Assembly (NCBI GenBank): GCA_019416455.1
Contig: DXXG01000028.1
Coordinates: 124,001 to 188,000, forward strand
Length of the DNA stretch: 64,000 nucleotides
Direction: 5' to 3'
Source: Clostridiales bacterium
GTDB taxonomy: Bacteria > Bacillota > Clostridia > Oscillospirales > Acutalibacteraceae
Within the stretch, counting starts at the first letter, position 1; every line of letters starts with the position of its first letter. A program made the position numbers and the translations under genes. Positions 24,335 through 32,703 of the stretch are shown here, in pieces. The notes under the pieces were generated by a model that was given only the letters and a program-made list of their open reading frames with translations, ran no database searches and was not told the DNA's origin.

Positions 24335-25254
24335 CAATTCCACAAAGGAGACGGATAAACGCCAGATTCCGTCATAGCGCGGATGGCATTCACCACTGTT
24401 TCCTTATCCTCCTTGTACGTGACACCGTACCATTTGTCACTGGAGGAAAGCACAGTCACCTGAGCCTTATCCTGGGCCAACAAGTCATTGACCACGAAGG
24501 GCAGGAAAAATTCTGCCTTTTCCGGATTCTTCGGCACATCTTCCCGGAAGAATCTACGGAAGTCCGCTTCCAGCGTGGGAGTGAAGCCGGGAGTGAAGCC
24601 CCACAGGTTCATGGAGACCACTGAATCAGGGGGCAGCTGGGTCCAGGTGTCCCCACCGTCCTCAGTATAGGCGATGCCATCTCCCCTCTTCTCGATGTGA
24701 GTGCGCTCGGTAATGCTTTGGAGCATCCCGTTCTCCGTCTGACACACGCCCCGGGATACATAGCCGTTTTCCGTGACGGTATTCTTCAAGTAGTAGCCGA
24801 CCATGGCGAAGTCAAGCCGTTCTCCGTCCTTGGCGTTTTTCAAGAAGTGATACATCTTCTCAAAGGCTTCCCGGCCGTAGAAATCATCCGCGTTGATCAC
24901 CGCGTAGGGGGCGTCTCCCAGCACACGGGCCGCGGTCAGGGCGGCGTGGCCGGTACCCCAGGGCTTTACCCGGCCTTCCGGGATGGTCACTCCCTCAGGG
25001 ACGTCCTGAAGCTTCTGGAACACCCAATCGATCTCCAGATACTGGGACGCCTTTTGGAATACCGCCTCCTGAAAATCAGGAAGCAGCTCCTCCTTGATGA
25101 TGAACAGAGCTTTCTTGAAGCCGGCACGCCGGGCATCAAACAAGGAGAAATCAATGATCTTTTCCCCATGTACACCCACCGGGTCGATCTGCTTCAAGCC
25201 TCCGTAGCGGCTGCCCATACCGGCAGCCATGATGACCAATACAGGATCGCTCAC
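24334..25254 (-). CDS. Sugar-phosphate nucleotidyltransferase family protein
   Basis: A 306-residue NTP transferase with the N-terminal MAAGMGSRYGGLKQIDPVG loop, KPWGTGHAALTA and the metal-binding Asp pair in VINADDFYG. The fold is that of GlmU/RmlA-type pyrophosphorylases, but the GGLKQIDPVG variant marks a separate family whose sugar is not known. It starts at GTG (25254), with AAAGGATGAG upstream. It is the last gene of GtrA-LCP-LCP-transferase, suggesting a role in making or placing a cell-wall glycopolymer precursor. Confidence 0.82.
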   Translation of the reverse strand: MSDPVLVIMAAGMGSRYGGLKQIDPVGVHGEKIIDFSLFDARRAGFKKALFIIKEELLPDFQEAVFQKASQYLEIDWVFQKLQDVPEGVTIPEGRVKPWGTGHAALTAARVLGDAPYAVINADDFYGREAFEKMYHFLKNAKDGERLDFAMVGYYLKNTVTENGYVSRGVCQTENGMLQSITERTHIEKRGDGIAYTEDGGDTWTQLPPDSVVSMNLWGFTPGFTPTLEADFRRFFREDVPKNPEKAEFFLPFVVNDLLAQDKAQVTVLSSSDKWYGVTYKEDKETVVNAIRAMTESGVYPSPLWN

Positions 25255-25282
25255 AGCAACTCATCCTTTCTGCGCTATTCTA

Positions 25283-26662
25283 TTAGCTCCCCGTATAATA
25301 AGGGGAATTCTCTTCATAGATAAACCGGCTGATATGTTGAGACGCCACTGTCAGATCATACTCGTACACCCAAGCGCCGTTATCCAAATAGGCGCCATAG
25401 GCCTGCTCCTCCTCGCCGGGAATGGACAGTGTTTCCATGTTCAGTCCACCCAATACGATGGGCGCCATACCCATCATGTCGCCCACACCTAAAGAGGTCT
25501 CGCACAGAGCGGAAATCTTACGGATCAGTGAAGGATACTCAAAAATACTCTTTTTCTTCAACTCAGCCACCATGGCCATCAACACTTTCTGCTGACGGGA
25601 AGCTCTGACGTCATCGCTGTCCAGGTAGCGGATCCGGGAATAGGCCACAGCCCGGTTGCCGTTGAGACGGTAAGTGCCGTCCTGATACTCTCCATACACC
25701 AGCTGGACCGTACCATCCAGAGAGGGGATGTAGTCCGCGTAAGTGACGGTACCGGGAGATTCCTGTTCCAAAGTCCACAGATTCTGGTTAATGGCGTCCA
25801 CTTCGGCCGCCGTCAACTCCATGTCCACACCGCCAAAAGCGTCCACGATATCCGCCATCTGATGGAAGTCCACGGAAACGTAATTCTTGATATCCAGATT
25901 GAAGTTTTGGTTGATGGTGCGGATCGCCAGCTCCGGACCACCGTAGGCATAAGCGTGAGTGATCTTATCCAAGCCGTAACCGTCGATGTTCACTTCGGAA
26001 TCCCGCAGGATGGAAGTGAGCTTCAAGGTGTTATGCCTTTTATCCACAGTCAAAACCATCACAACGTCAGAACGGCTGGTCTCCCCTTCGTTTCTGGCAT
26101 CCAGACCGAATAACGCCACGTTGATCACCTTCGGGTCTGAATAGGCAGACGCCTGGATCCCCAAAGCGTCCGGATCCGATGTGATGGAAGTCATAGTCAT
26201 GCCGCTGAGAAGATAGCCGAACACATAGAAGAATCCTCCTCCCAGCAGAACCAAAAGCACCAGGAACGTAGCGGCGATCTTTTTCCCTAAACTTCCCTTT
26301 TTTCTTTTAGCTTTCGCAGCTCCGCTATATATGTCCCGGCCGTTATCCTCCTGCCTTCTGGAAGAACGCCGGCGAGTGTTCCTCACCTCTTCTTCCATGG
26401 CCCGTTGATCCGCCCGGCGTTTTGCCGGGGACGAATAGCTGGAAATATCCTGGAACCGGTCCCCTTCCTTCCAGCCTCTGGGAGGCTCTTCATAGTAGTA
26501 ATTGTCCCTCAGTGCCTCACGCCGGGGCCTGTACGTGGTCTCTCCCCTGCCAGAACGGCTCCTGGAACCGCTTCGGGCACCCCCATTCCGATTGGAAGCA
26601 GCCCCACTGGCAGAATGTTTTCCCCCATGACGGGGAGTATTCCCATAATCTCGATTTCCCAT
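25283..26662 (-). CDS. LCP (LytR-CpsA-Psr) family ligase, first copy
   Basis: LCP proteins move wall glycopolymers from undecaprenyl carriers onto peptidoglycan. This 459-residue copy has a long basic N-terminus rich in Arg, Ser and Gly (residues 1-130), one helix (about 135-158) and an outer LCP domain with FGLDARNEGETSRSDVVMV, SILRDSEV and GNRAVAYSRIRYLDSDD (quoted in part). GGAGGAACGGA precedes the ATG. It lies 24 nt after the second LCP gene. The two proteins are clearly paralogous. Confidence 0.9.
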   Translation of the reverse strand: MGNRDYGNTPRHGGKHSASGAASNRNGGARSGSRSRSGRGETTYRPRREALRDNYYYEEPPRGWKEGDRFQDISSYSSPAKRRADQRAMEEEVRNTRRRSSRRQEDNGRDIYSGAAKAKRKKGSLGKKIAATFLVLLVLLGGGFFYVFGYLLSGMTMTSITSDPDALGIQASAYSDPKVINVALFGLDARNEGETSRSDVVMVLTVDKRHNTLKLTSILRDSEVNIDGYGLDKITHAYAYGGPELAIRTINQNFNLDIKNYVSVDFHQMADIVDAFGGVDMELTAAEVDAINQNLWTLEQESPGTVTYADYIPSLDGTVQLVYGEYQDGTYRLNGNRAVAYSRIRYLDSDDVRASRQQKVLMAMVAELKKKSIFEYPSLIRKISALCETSLGVGDMMGMAPIVLGGLNMETLSIPGEEEQAYGAYLDNGAWVYEYDLTVASQHISRFIYEENSPYYTGS

Positions 26663-26686
26663 TCCGTTCCTCCGAATCAGCCCGGC

Positions 26687-27949
26687 TTACTCTTCCAACG
26701 AAGAAGTGGTGGAGGAAGTGGTAGAAGAAGTGTCCTCCTTGTCAATGGATGTATCCCCGTATTCACTCCAATAGGGGGAATCCTCTTCGTAAATGAAACT
26801 GCTGATCCGCTTCGCAGCGCCTGTGGGATCGTAGATCATGTGATACTTGTTGTTACTATCGAGACCATCGAACAAATCCGTCTCATACTCCGAGTTGGGC
26901 ACACTGATGCGGCTGATGGAAAAGTCTGTAAACAGGATGGGAGTCATACCGATAATATCGGTCAAATCCAGCGAGGTCTCACAATAGGGCAAAAGCTGCT
27001 GGATCAAGCTGGTGTAGTCAGTAATGCCCATCCCTTCCAGTTTGCCTACCAAAGCCATGAGCACATTCTGCTGCCGCTCCACTCGGACGTAGTCACTGTC
27101 AATATAGCGGATACGTCCATAGGCCACTGCTTGGTTACCGTTGAGATGGTAAGTGCCGCCTTCGTACTCACCATACATCAGGTCCACATCCCCGTAAATA
27201 GTGGGGATATAATCACCATAGGTGATCTCGGAGTAAATCTCATCCGTAATTCCGTTTTGCTCGTCCCACTCTTTCTGGTCTTCTACCTCTTGGCTCAGGG
27301 CCCACAGGTTGTCGTTGACAGCTTTCACTTCTTCCGCGGTCAGTTCCAAGTCCACACCGCCGAAAGCGTCCACAATAGCAGCCATGTTCGCGAAGTTAAT
27401 GGTCACATAGTCGCGGATATCCATACTGAAGTTCTGGTTCAGTGTACGGATCGCCAGCTCCGGTCCGCCATACTGATAGGCGACATTGATCTTATCCACA
27501 TAGTTCAGGTACCCTTGACTGTAACTCTCACCCTCAATAGTCACCTCACTATCTCGAAGAATGGAGGTCATCTTGATCTTGCCGTGCTTGTTGTCCACGG
27601 TAAGGATCATAATCACGTCGGAAAGGCCTTTGAACTCACCATTTCGAGAGTCCACACCGAACAGCGCGATATTTTTAATGCTATCGTCCATGACAATATT
27701 CTCCGCGTCGATGCCCAGAGAATCATTGTCCTTGGCGATGCTGGTAGTAGTCAGCCCGGAAAGAAGGTTGGTGGACACGTACACCAGTCCCCCTCCGCAC
27801 AGGATAAACACCATGCAGAAGAAGATGGCGATGCCCCGCAGCACCGCCCTGCCCCGCCGGTTTTTCTTTCGTTTTTTATATTCCCTGGAGGAAGAGTAGC
27901 TGGAAACATCCTCAAATTCCTCGGCGTAATTCATATTTTTCCGCGCCAT
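26687..27949 (-). CDS. LCP (LytR-CpsA-Psr) family ligase, second copy
   Basis: A 420-residue paralogue of the neighbouring LCP protein, with a shorter cytoplasmic tail (about 45 residues), one helix and the LCP domain (FGVDSRNGEFKGLSDVIMI, SILRDSEVTIEG, RIRYIDSDYVRVERQQN in part). It ends in an unusual tail, SSTTSSTTSSLEE. TAGGAGGATAC precedes the ATG. It lies 60 nt after gtrA. The tandem pair points to two ligases working on the same or related polymers. Confidence 0.9.
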   Translation of the reverse strand: MARKNMNYAEEFEDVSSYSSSREYKKRKKNRRGRAVLRGIAIFFCMVFILCGGGLVYVSTNLLSGLTTTSIAKDNDSLGIDAENIVMDDSIKNIALFGVDSRNGEFKGLSDVIMILTVDNKHGKIKMTSILRDSEVTIEGESYSQGYLNYVDKINVAYQYGGPELAIRTLNQNFSMDIRDYVTINFANMAAIVDAFGGVDLELTAEEVKAVNDNLWALSQEVEDQKEWDEQNGITDEIYSEITYGDYIPTIYGDVDLMYGEYEGGTYHLNGNQAVAYGRIRYIDSDYVRVERQQNVLMALVGKLEGMGITDYTSLIQQLLPYCETSLDLTDIIGMTPILFTDFSISRISVPNSEYETDLFDGLDSNNKYHMIYDPTGAAKRISSFIYEEDSPYWSEYGDTSIDKEDTSSTTSSTTSSLEE

Positions 27950-28009
27950 AGGCGTATCCTCCTAATTGACATAATTTAGTTTGTATTATACTCCAAACAG
28001 CGTCCTCCG

Positions 28010-28441
28010 TCAATGACCCTGTTTTTGTCCTGTTTTGCGAAACACGAACACTTTACTGAACACATAGTTGACGATAATGACGATCACATTGGAAAGGAGC
28101 TTCATCACCTTATCATTGATATGCAGCCCGCCAACGCCTACCCGCATACAGACAAGATCCAGTACAAAGGAAGCTCCCCGGCAGCCAAAGAAACGTACCA
28201 TTTCCCAGAAAACGGCGGAGAACCCTTTGGCTTTGCTTTCAAATACCCAGATACGGTTCGTCACGTAAGCAAACAGGATGGACAAGATCTGGGCAATGGC
28301 AGTGGCCCACAAGTACGGTACTTTAAATACATCTGCTAAGATCCAATAGCTACCCCAGTTCACCAGGGTGGTAAGACCGCCGAAAAACACATAGAGGATC
28401 AATTCTTTATATTTGATATAGAGCGTCTTAAGCTTTTCCAT
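28010..28441 (-). CDS. GtrA-family membrane protein
   Basis: A 143-residue protein with four predicted helices and the GtrA pattern: FFGGLTTLVNWGSYW, FAYVTNRIWVFES and a C-terminal NYVFSKVFVFRK. GtrA-like proteins are thought to help move lipid-linked sugars. It is the promoter-proximal gene of the LCP operon, which fits a role in wall polysaccharide or teichoic acid. Confidence 0.85.
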   Translation of the reverse strand: MEKLKTLYIKYKELILYVFFGGLTTLVNWGSYWILADVFKVPYLWATAIAQILSILFAYVTNRIWVFESKAKGFSAVFWEMVRFFGCRGASFVLDLVCMRVGVGGLHINDKVMKLLSNVIVIIVNYVFSKVFVFRKTGQKQGH

Positions 28442-28500
28442 GGGAGAACCTTTCTGAATTGATCTGGCCGTCTAAGACAAGCCTGTTTTCATGACGTAAT

Positions 28501-28529
28501 AGTATAGCAAATAATTTATTAATTTGCAA
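28501..28529 (-). promoter_or_regulatory. Sigma-A promoter of the GtrA-LCP operon
   Basis: TTGCAA and TATACT with a 17-nt AT-rich spacer on the minus strand. It partly overlaps the terminator of the HD gene just upstream. Confidence 0.75.
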
Positions 28530-28530
28530 G

Positions 28531-28556
28531 AAAAAAGCCTCCCATCGAGGAGGCTT
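28531..28556 (-). terminator. Terminator of the HD-domain gene
   Basis: AAGCCTCC and GGAGGCTT pair with a 6-nt loop; six T follow on the minus strand. Confidence 0.8.
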
Positions 28557-28568
28557 CTACTTTTTCAG

Positions 28569-29162
28569 TTAAAACCGCTTTCCGGCTATCTCCGGCAGCA
28601 AAAACAACATGCTGGGATGGACATCCCTTTGAAAAGCGCCGGCCACAGGAGTCATTTCTCCCCGCAGCTTAGGATAAGGAGCACGGCGGCTGAAAAACTC
28701 ATACACGGAACAAGCCTTATCCACCAAAGACACCACCACACCTTCCCGATACTTGGGAGGCTTCACTGTGAGGGGGAACATATGACACCGAATGGTGTCC
28801 TCCTCAATGGGCGTAAGGGGCAGCTCTTTTTTCGCGTTGTCCGCCGCAATATCGGGATGACGGGTCCAATGCCACTTGTGGGCCGGATCACCGTCCTGAG
28901 CGTCATAGAAGAAATAATCATGAAGCAGCGCGCCTCTGACCAATTCCTCCCAGTGGAATGGAAGTCTGGTAGAGCGGGCCAACCGGTAACTGTAATACGC
29001 AACAGCCACGCTGTGCATCAACCGGGTCGTGGAGCCGTGCTGGGGATACTGTGCGATCCCTTCCAAACCGGACTCCTGGGCTAAGGTCTCATAAAAGCTC
29101 TTGAACTCTTCCTCTTCCCAAAAACGTTCTGAGGATCTTCTCCGCATAATGCCACCTGCCAT
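28569..29162 (-). CDS. HD-domain phosphohydrolase-like protein
   Basis: A 197-residue soluble protein of the HD superfamily. The motif runs as HSVAVAYYSYRLA, then GALLHDYFFYD with the HD pair, then HWTRHPDIA and a C-terminal VVVSLVDKACSVYEF, typical for metal-dependent nucleotide or phosphate hydrolases. The start may be ATG 29162 (AGGA upstream) or ATG 29147 (AGGTGG upstream). It has its own promoter (29209-29237) and terminator. Substrate is unknown. Confidence 0.82.
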   Translation of the reverse strand: MAGGIMRRRSSERFWEEEEFKSFYETLAQESGLEGIAQYPQHGSTTRLMHSVAVAYYSYRLARSTRLPFHWEELVRGALLHDYFFYDAQDGDPAHKWHWTRHPDIAADNAKKELPLTPIEEDTIRCHMFPLTVKPPKYREGVVVSLVDKACSVYEFFSRRAPYPKLRGEMTPVAGAFQRDVHPSMLFLLPEIAGKRF

Positions 29163-29208
29163 AGTTTATTCCTGGGACAAACCTAGTTTCCCCGTTTCAG
29201 CGTTACTT

Positions 29209-29237
29209 ATTATAGCACAGGGTATATGGGAGAACAA
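29209..29237 (-). promoter_or_regulatory. Promoter of the HD-domain gene
   Basis: Extended -10 TGCTATAAT with TTGTTC 17 nt upstream on the minus strand. Confidence 0.65.
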
Positions 29238-29294
29238 GCAGAAAAAACAGGGATTTTGCGATTTTGGCTAATCTTTTTTTCGGTGAATCGCAAC

Positions 29295-29328
29295 AAAAAG
29301 GGCTTTTGAGAAACACCCCAAAAGCCCT
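29295..29328 (-). terminator. Terminator of the large RNA unit
   Basis: Minus-strand AGGGCTTTTG and CAAAAGCCCT (29319-29328 with 29300-29309) form a 10-bp stem followed by five T. No coding gene on this strand precedes it within 1.2 kb. Confidence 0.8.
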
Positions 29329-30491
29329 CTCGATTTACGAAGGTATTAGCTCCAACTTGAACTGATCCTGAACACTGTAATGATCTTTTGTTTGTCTGTC
29401 ATCTTTCTAAGGATGAAGAGCCCAACTACTCGACCGTTCAGCTATTCTCAGGAACAATCAACGATTGGTTACCATCTATACTTCTATCCAACTCGATGAC
29501 ACTTGTCAAATCTTAACCGTTGATTTTAAGATCTCATATCACCTATTTGGACGATCATGATCCTTTAGAGAAAATGATTAGTACATTGGTTTTGTTACCT
29601 TTTCCGGCACATCATTACCGTCTTAATTTACCGCTTTCCTTATATGAGTGCCAAACCATTCTTCGGTATTGGTCATGCTTTACTAAGCAATTTAACGTAC
29701 GGTGTTAAAACAGATCCGTGCCTATTTGGTTACCTAACATCTGAGGAATAATCAGAATAAGGAACCTTCTTTCTATGATATTTTGATATATATTTCAGTC
29801 TGCGGAATGTGAGTCCGCAGACTCTAAATGCTGAGGTTCATTCCGATCCATCGGGCTCACCCGCCTTTCTCTCAAAATAATTTCTGCACGCTTCGCATCT
29901 CTTTTCAGCTGCTTTGCTTTTCTCCTTTTCACCGCCAACTTGCGGCTACTGACTGACCAGAAAAGCTCCTCTTCCTGTTTTCGGAATCACCGTTCCAAAC
30001 ATTCCAAGTTTTCTTGCTTGCAGCCTGTTTCAATGCCACTCCTCGCCGTTTTCACTCTGAAACACGCTTTCCCTTTTTCTCGGCACCATGATGGATTCTT
30101 CCTTCAAAGACTCCTCTCGCCTCTTTACAAATCTCTCAAATGTTCCCTTGCTTTTTACAAGGCATCTGAAAATCTGTCATTGTGCTTCGGTTCCAAAAAA
30201 CTTTATTAAGGACCGCCTCTCAACATCCGCCACTCACATTTCCTACCCATTTTGAAAAGCAACCTCTTTTAAAATTTCTCTTCTCTTAAAAGAACTCTTT
30301 TCCAGGTATCAATGATGTGAACTGAATTTGATCGGCTAATCTCTCGAAAGTTCTTTTTAGAAACCATAGGAGATCCGAACTAAAAGGTCATCACGTTCCG
30401 CTTGTTCCGGTAAAAGCTTTTGTCTCACTTACTTCCGGCCTTTGCGAAGCTGCTGCGAAGATCTGGTAGATTTCTCTATCTCTTATCTTCG
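29295..30491 (-). ncRNA. Candidate large structured non-coding RNA, about 1.2 kb
   Basis: Transcription from the perfect promoter at 30497-30525 would end at the terminator at 29295-29328, giving about 1,200 nt. On this strand I find no convincing reading frame: short frames lack ribosome sites and the longest has no ATG near its start. The sequence is visibly richer in A/T and purines than its neighbours. Local helices include an opening hairpin GCGAAGAT/ATCTTCGC (30485-30492 with 30455-30462) capped by TAGA-GAAA-TCTA, a GNRA-type tetraloop. There is also a 9-bp helix 30349-30357 with 30288-30296 enclosing ATCAA/TTGAT, and a perfect 10-bp hairpin at 29797-29823. No family (GOLLD, ROOL, OLE, RNase P, tmRNA) was recognised, which I cannot test here. 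Confidence 0.65.
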
Positions 30492-30496
30492 CCTTT

Positions 30497-30525
30497 ATTA
30501 TAGCCTGCCCTTCCTTGTTTGTCAA
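30497..30525 (-). promoter_or_regulatory. Perfect sigma-A promoter of the large RNA unit
   Basis: TTGACA (30520-30525) and TATAAT (30497-30502) are both perfect consensus with a 17-nt spacer, the strongest promoter in this window. It suggests abundant, constitutive transcription. Confidence 0.85.
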
Positions 30526-30627
30526 TAGTTATTTTCAAGATTTTTAAAAATAATTAGTAATAAGTTATAAACTGGCACTATTTCTAAATTTGTTTCGCCT
30601 CTTTTCCCCGGAAGGTAAAATCACCGC

Positions 30628-30656
30628 TTGACTATGGATTTGTTTTACGGTAAAAT
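30628..30656 (+). promoter_or_regulatory. Sigma-A promoter of the DUF1292 gene
   Basis: TTGACT and TAAAAT with a 17-nt spacer, 22 nt before the ATG. It is divergent from the large RNA promoter. Confidence 0.75.
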
Positions 30657-30677
30657 AACTCTCGGAGAAAGGAGCGT

Positions 30678-30983
30678 ATGCAAATGGACCACGAATACGA
30701 AGCCGACCTTCTCACCCTGTTGGATGACGAAGGCCAGGAGCACGAGTTTGAGATCATCGACGAACTGGAGAACGATGACGGCCATTTCCTGGCCCTGGTT
30801 CCCACACAGCAGGAACCTGACGAGATCGCCTCCGACGCCGAAACCTATTATATCTTTGAAGTCATCGAGGAAGATGGCGAGGAACAGCTTCAGGAAGTGG
30901 AAGACGACGAGCTGCTGGATAAGCTGGCCGAGATCTTCGAGGAGCGGTTCAACGAGGCATATTTCGACGGCGAAGAGGAATGA
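30678..30983 (+). CDS. DUF1292-family acidic protein
   Basis: A 101-residue, very acidic protein. It follows the DUF1292 pattern: TLLDDEGQEHEFEIIDELE, FLALVP, YYIFEVIEEDGEE and DDELLDKLAEIFEERF. Such proteins are common in Firmicutes, often near ruvX and fur genes, and their role is unknown. The ATG at 30678 has GAAAGGAGCG upstream; a second ATG lies two codons later. It is a single gene with its own promoter and terminator. Confidence 0.85.
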   Translation: MQMDHEYEADLLTLLDDEGQEHEFEIIDELENDDGHFLALVPTQQEPDEIASDAETYYIFEVIEEDGEEQLQEVEDDELLDKLAEIFEERFNEAYFDGEEE

Positions 30984-31014
30984 TTCTCTCCCTTTCGGGA
31001 TATCCTTTAAAAAC

Positions 31015-31043
31015 GGGGAGCCGTAAGACCTCTCCCCTATTTT
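31015..31043 (+). terminator. Terminator of the DUF1292 gene
   Basis: GGGGAG (31015-31020) pairs with CTCCCC (31032-31037), followed by TATTTT. Confidence 0.6.
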
Positions 31044-31059
31044 CAAAATGAACGTCATT

Positions 31060-31250
31060 CCTGCCCGATACGCGGACTGCGCACATATAACCCTACACTC
31101 GATTGAAAGGGAGCTCTGTCTCCGCTTGTGGATTGCAGACCTCCCGACACGGCTTTGACCGTTGTTGGAGGAAGGGAGCGTGAATCAAGCGGGGGGGCAC
31201 CCACCTGCTTTTATGTAGCAGGTTATTGAGTTGCGCGATACGGTCGGGCG
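31060..31250 (+). ncRNA. ssrS: 6S-like RNA
   Basis: About 190 nt that fold as one long, interrupted rod. The closing stem is CCCGA/TCGGG (31064-31068 with 31244-31248) and GCGCA/TGCGC (31079-31083 with 31232-31236). A wide internal loop follows, with a 3'-side hairpin ACCTGC/GCAGGT (31203-31223). An upper stem CCGCTTG/CAAGCGG (31122-31128 with 31186-31192) and an apical stem CCTCC/GGAGG (31140-31171) complete it. Closing stem, central bubble with 3' hairpin and apical stem are the 6S RNA layout. 6S RNA binds the sigma-A holoenzyme. The call is by shape only; I found no clear promoter. Confidence 0.5.
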
Positions 31251-31268
31251 GGACTTCTTTTACATGAT

Positions 31269-31297
31269 AAAGGGTGGATATGATTCCACCCTTTTTT
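31269..31297 (+). terminator. Terminator after the 6S-like RNA
   Basis: AAAGGGTGGA and TCCACCCTTT form a 10-bp stem with a 6-nt loop and six T. Confidence 0.85.
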
Positions 31298-31356
31298 CAT
31301 TTTCGCGGATACCGTCGCAAGGTGTAAAACTAGACGTAAAAATCAAAAAAATTCCC

Positions 31357-31385
31357 TTGACTTTTGTGGGGCAATGCGGTACAAA
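31357..31385 (+). promoter_or_regulatory. Sigma-A promoter of the Gfo/Idh/MocA gene
   Basis: TTGACT and TACAAA with a 17-nt spacer; the leader of about 85 nt ends in a strong TAGGAGG. Confidence 0.7.
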
Positions 31386-31476
31386 TAATACCGAGGAAGG
31401 AAGCAGGGACGATGGAATGCCCCCGCCCTTTCACCATCTAAAATAATCCTACATATTTTATAGGAGGCATTCACTT

Positions 31477-32601
31477 ATGATCGACGGCAAAGTTGCAGTA
31501 GCAGTTGTGGGCTGCGGCGGCATGGGCGGCGGCCACGCGGTGGCTATTTCCACCGGCAGCGGCCAGGCACTCTGGATGACCGATGGCTCCAAGGGACGGG
31601 AACTGCTCCCCGGAGACACTGACCTGACCAAGAAAATGGTGCTGGCCGGCACCTATGACATTAAAGAAGAGCGTCAGGAATGGGCCCGCAGACAGGGCTT
31701 CTTCACCTATGACAGCTTTGAGGCCATTCTGGCTGACGAGCGTGTGGATGTAGTCCTGGTCGCTACTCCCAACGACAGTCACAAGGATCTGTCCATCCGG
31801 GCCATGCGCGCTGGCAAGAACGTCCTGTGCGAGAAGCCTGTGATGATGTGCAGCAAGGATCTGGAAGATGTGCTGGAAGTGGCCAAGGAGACCGGTAAGG
31901 TGTTCTATCCCCGACAGAACCGTCGTTGGGACAGAGACTACCTGACCATGAAGAAGATCTATGACGAGAAACTGGTGGGCAATGTGTTCCACATCGAGTC
32001 CCGCTATCACGGCTCTCGCGGCATCCCCGGCGACTGGCGTGGCATCAAGGCCATGGGCGGCGGCATGATGTTTGACTGGGGCGTGCACCTGCTGGACCGT
32101 ATCGTCCTCATGGTCCCTGAGAAGATCAAGAAGGTCTACGCCAAGATGACCCACGTCACCAACGACGAGGTGGATGACGGCTTCATCATGAACATGGTGT
32201 TCGAGAGCGGTCTCACCGCCACTGTGGAAGTGGGCACCTGCAACTTCATCACCCTCCCCCACTGGTATCTGTGCGGCGACCAAGGCACTGCCGAGATCAA
32301 AGACTTCCGCGATCCTGGCCGGATGGTGGTACTGCGCAGCTGGGAAGACAAGGACGCCACCCCCATCCTGATGGGTGAAGGTCTCTCCAAGACCATGGCT
32401 CCCCGTAATTCCGATTCCGTGGACGAGCTGCCTCTTCCCACGCTGGAGTATGACCGCAACCAGCTGTACTCCAACCTGTGCGACGTGGTGATGGGCAAAG
32501 CTGAGCAGATCGTGAAGAACGAGGAAGCTCTGCGTGTTCTGCGCCTGATGGAAGCTGCCCTGGAATCCGACGAAAAGGGTATCGTGGTAGACTTCGAGTA
32601 A
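31477..32601 (+). CDS. Gfo/Idh/MocA-family NAD(P)-dependent oxidoreductase
   Basis: A 374-residue sugar or inositol dehydrogenase-like enzyme. The N-terminal Rossmann fold has VVGCGGMGGGHA, then ATPNDSH and the catalytic-lysine motif CEKPVM; the C-terminal domain has RRWDRDYL and the GGMMFDWGVHLLDRI signature with its catalytic-region His. The substrate is not predictable. Codon use is strongly biased toward C/G-ending codons, suggesting high expression. It stands alone with promoter and terminator; no transporter or kinase neighbours point to a pathway. Confidence 0.88.
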   Translation: MIDGKVAVAVVGCGGMGGGHAVAISTGSGQALWMTDGSKGRELLPGDTDLTKKMVLAGTYDIKEERQEWARRQGFFTYDSFEAILADERVDVVLVATPNDSHKDLSIRAMRAGKNVLCEKPVMMCSKDLEDVLEVAKETGKVFYPRQNRRWDRDYLTMKKIYDEKLVGNVFHIESRYHGSRGIPGDWRGIKAMGGGMMFDWGVHLLDRIVLMVPEKIKKVYAKMTHVTNDEVDDGFIMNMVFESGLTATVEVGTCNFITLPHWYLCGDQGTAEIKDFRDPGRMVVLRSWEDKDATPILMGEGLSKTMAPRNSDSVDELPLPTLEYDRNQLYSNLCDVVMGKAEQIVKNEEALRVLRLMEAALESDEKGIVVDFE

Positions 32602-32620
32602 AAAACAACTCATATAATAA

Positions 32621-32653
32621 ACCCCGGAGCGAAAACTCCGGGGTTTTGTTTTT
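32621..32653 (+). terminator. Terminator of the oxidoreductase gene
   Basis: ACCCCGGAG and CTCCGGGGT pair, followed by TTTGTTTTT. Confidence 0.85.
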
Positions 32654-32665
32654 ACAACGGAATAT

Positions 32666-32697
32666 AAAAACCCCCGGAACAACAGGTTCCAGGGGTT
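32666..32697 (-). terminator. Terminator of mgtE
   Basis: Minus-strand CCCCTGGAAC and GTTCCGGGGG pair, followed by TTTTT. Confidence 0.8.
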
Positions 32698-32703
32698 GCT
32701 TTT

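Noticed and set aside
29778..29978. An open minus-strand frame of about 59 codons inside the large RNA unit, basic and Lys/Arg-rich, ending SADSHSAD
   Set aside because: Its only ATG is 18 codons from the end; alternative GTG/TTG starts have no ribosome site, and a Lys/Arg-rich product is what purine-rich RNA gives by chance.
29940..30209. 89-codon plus-strand frame opposite the large RNA
   Set aside because: No ribosome site or promoter, Phe/Ser/Leu-rich composition expected from the complement of purine-rich sequence, and it lies antisense to a strong transcription unit.
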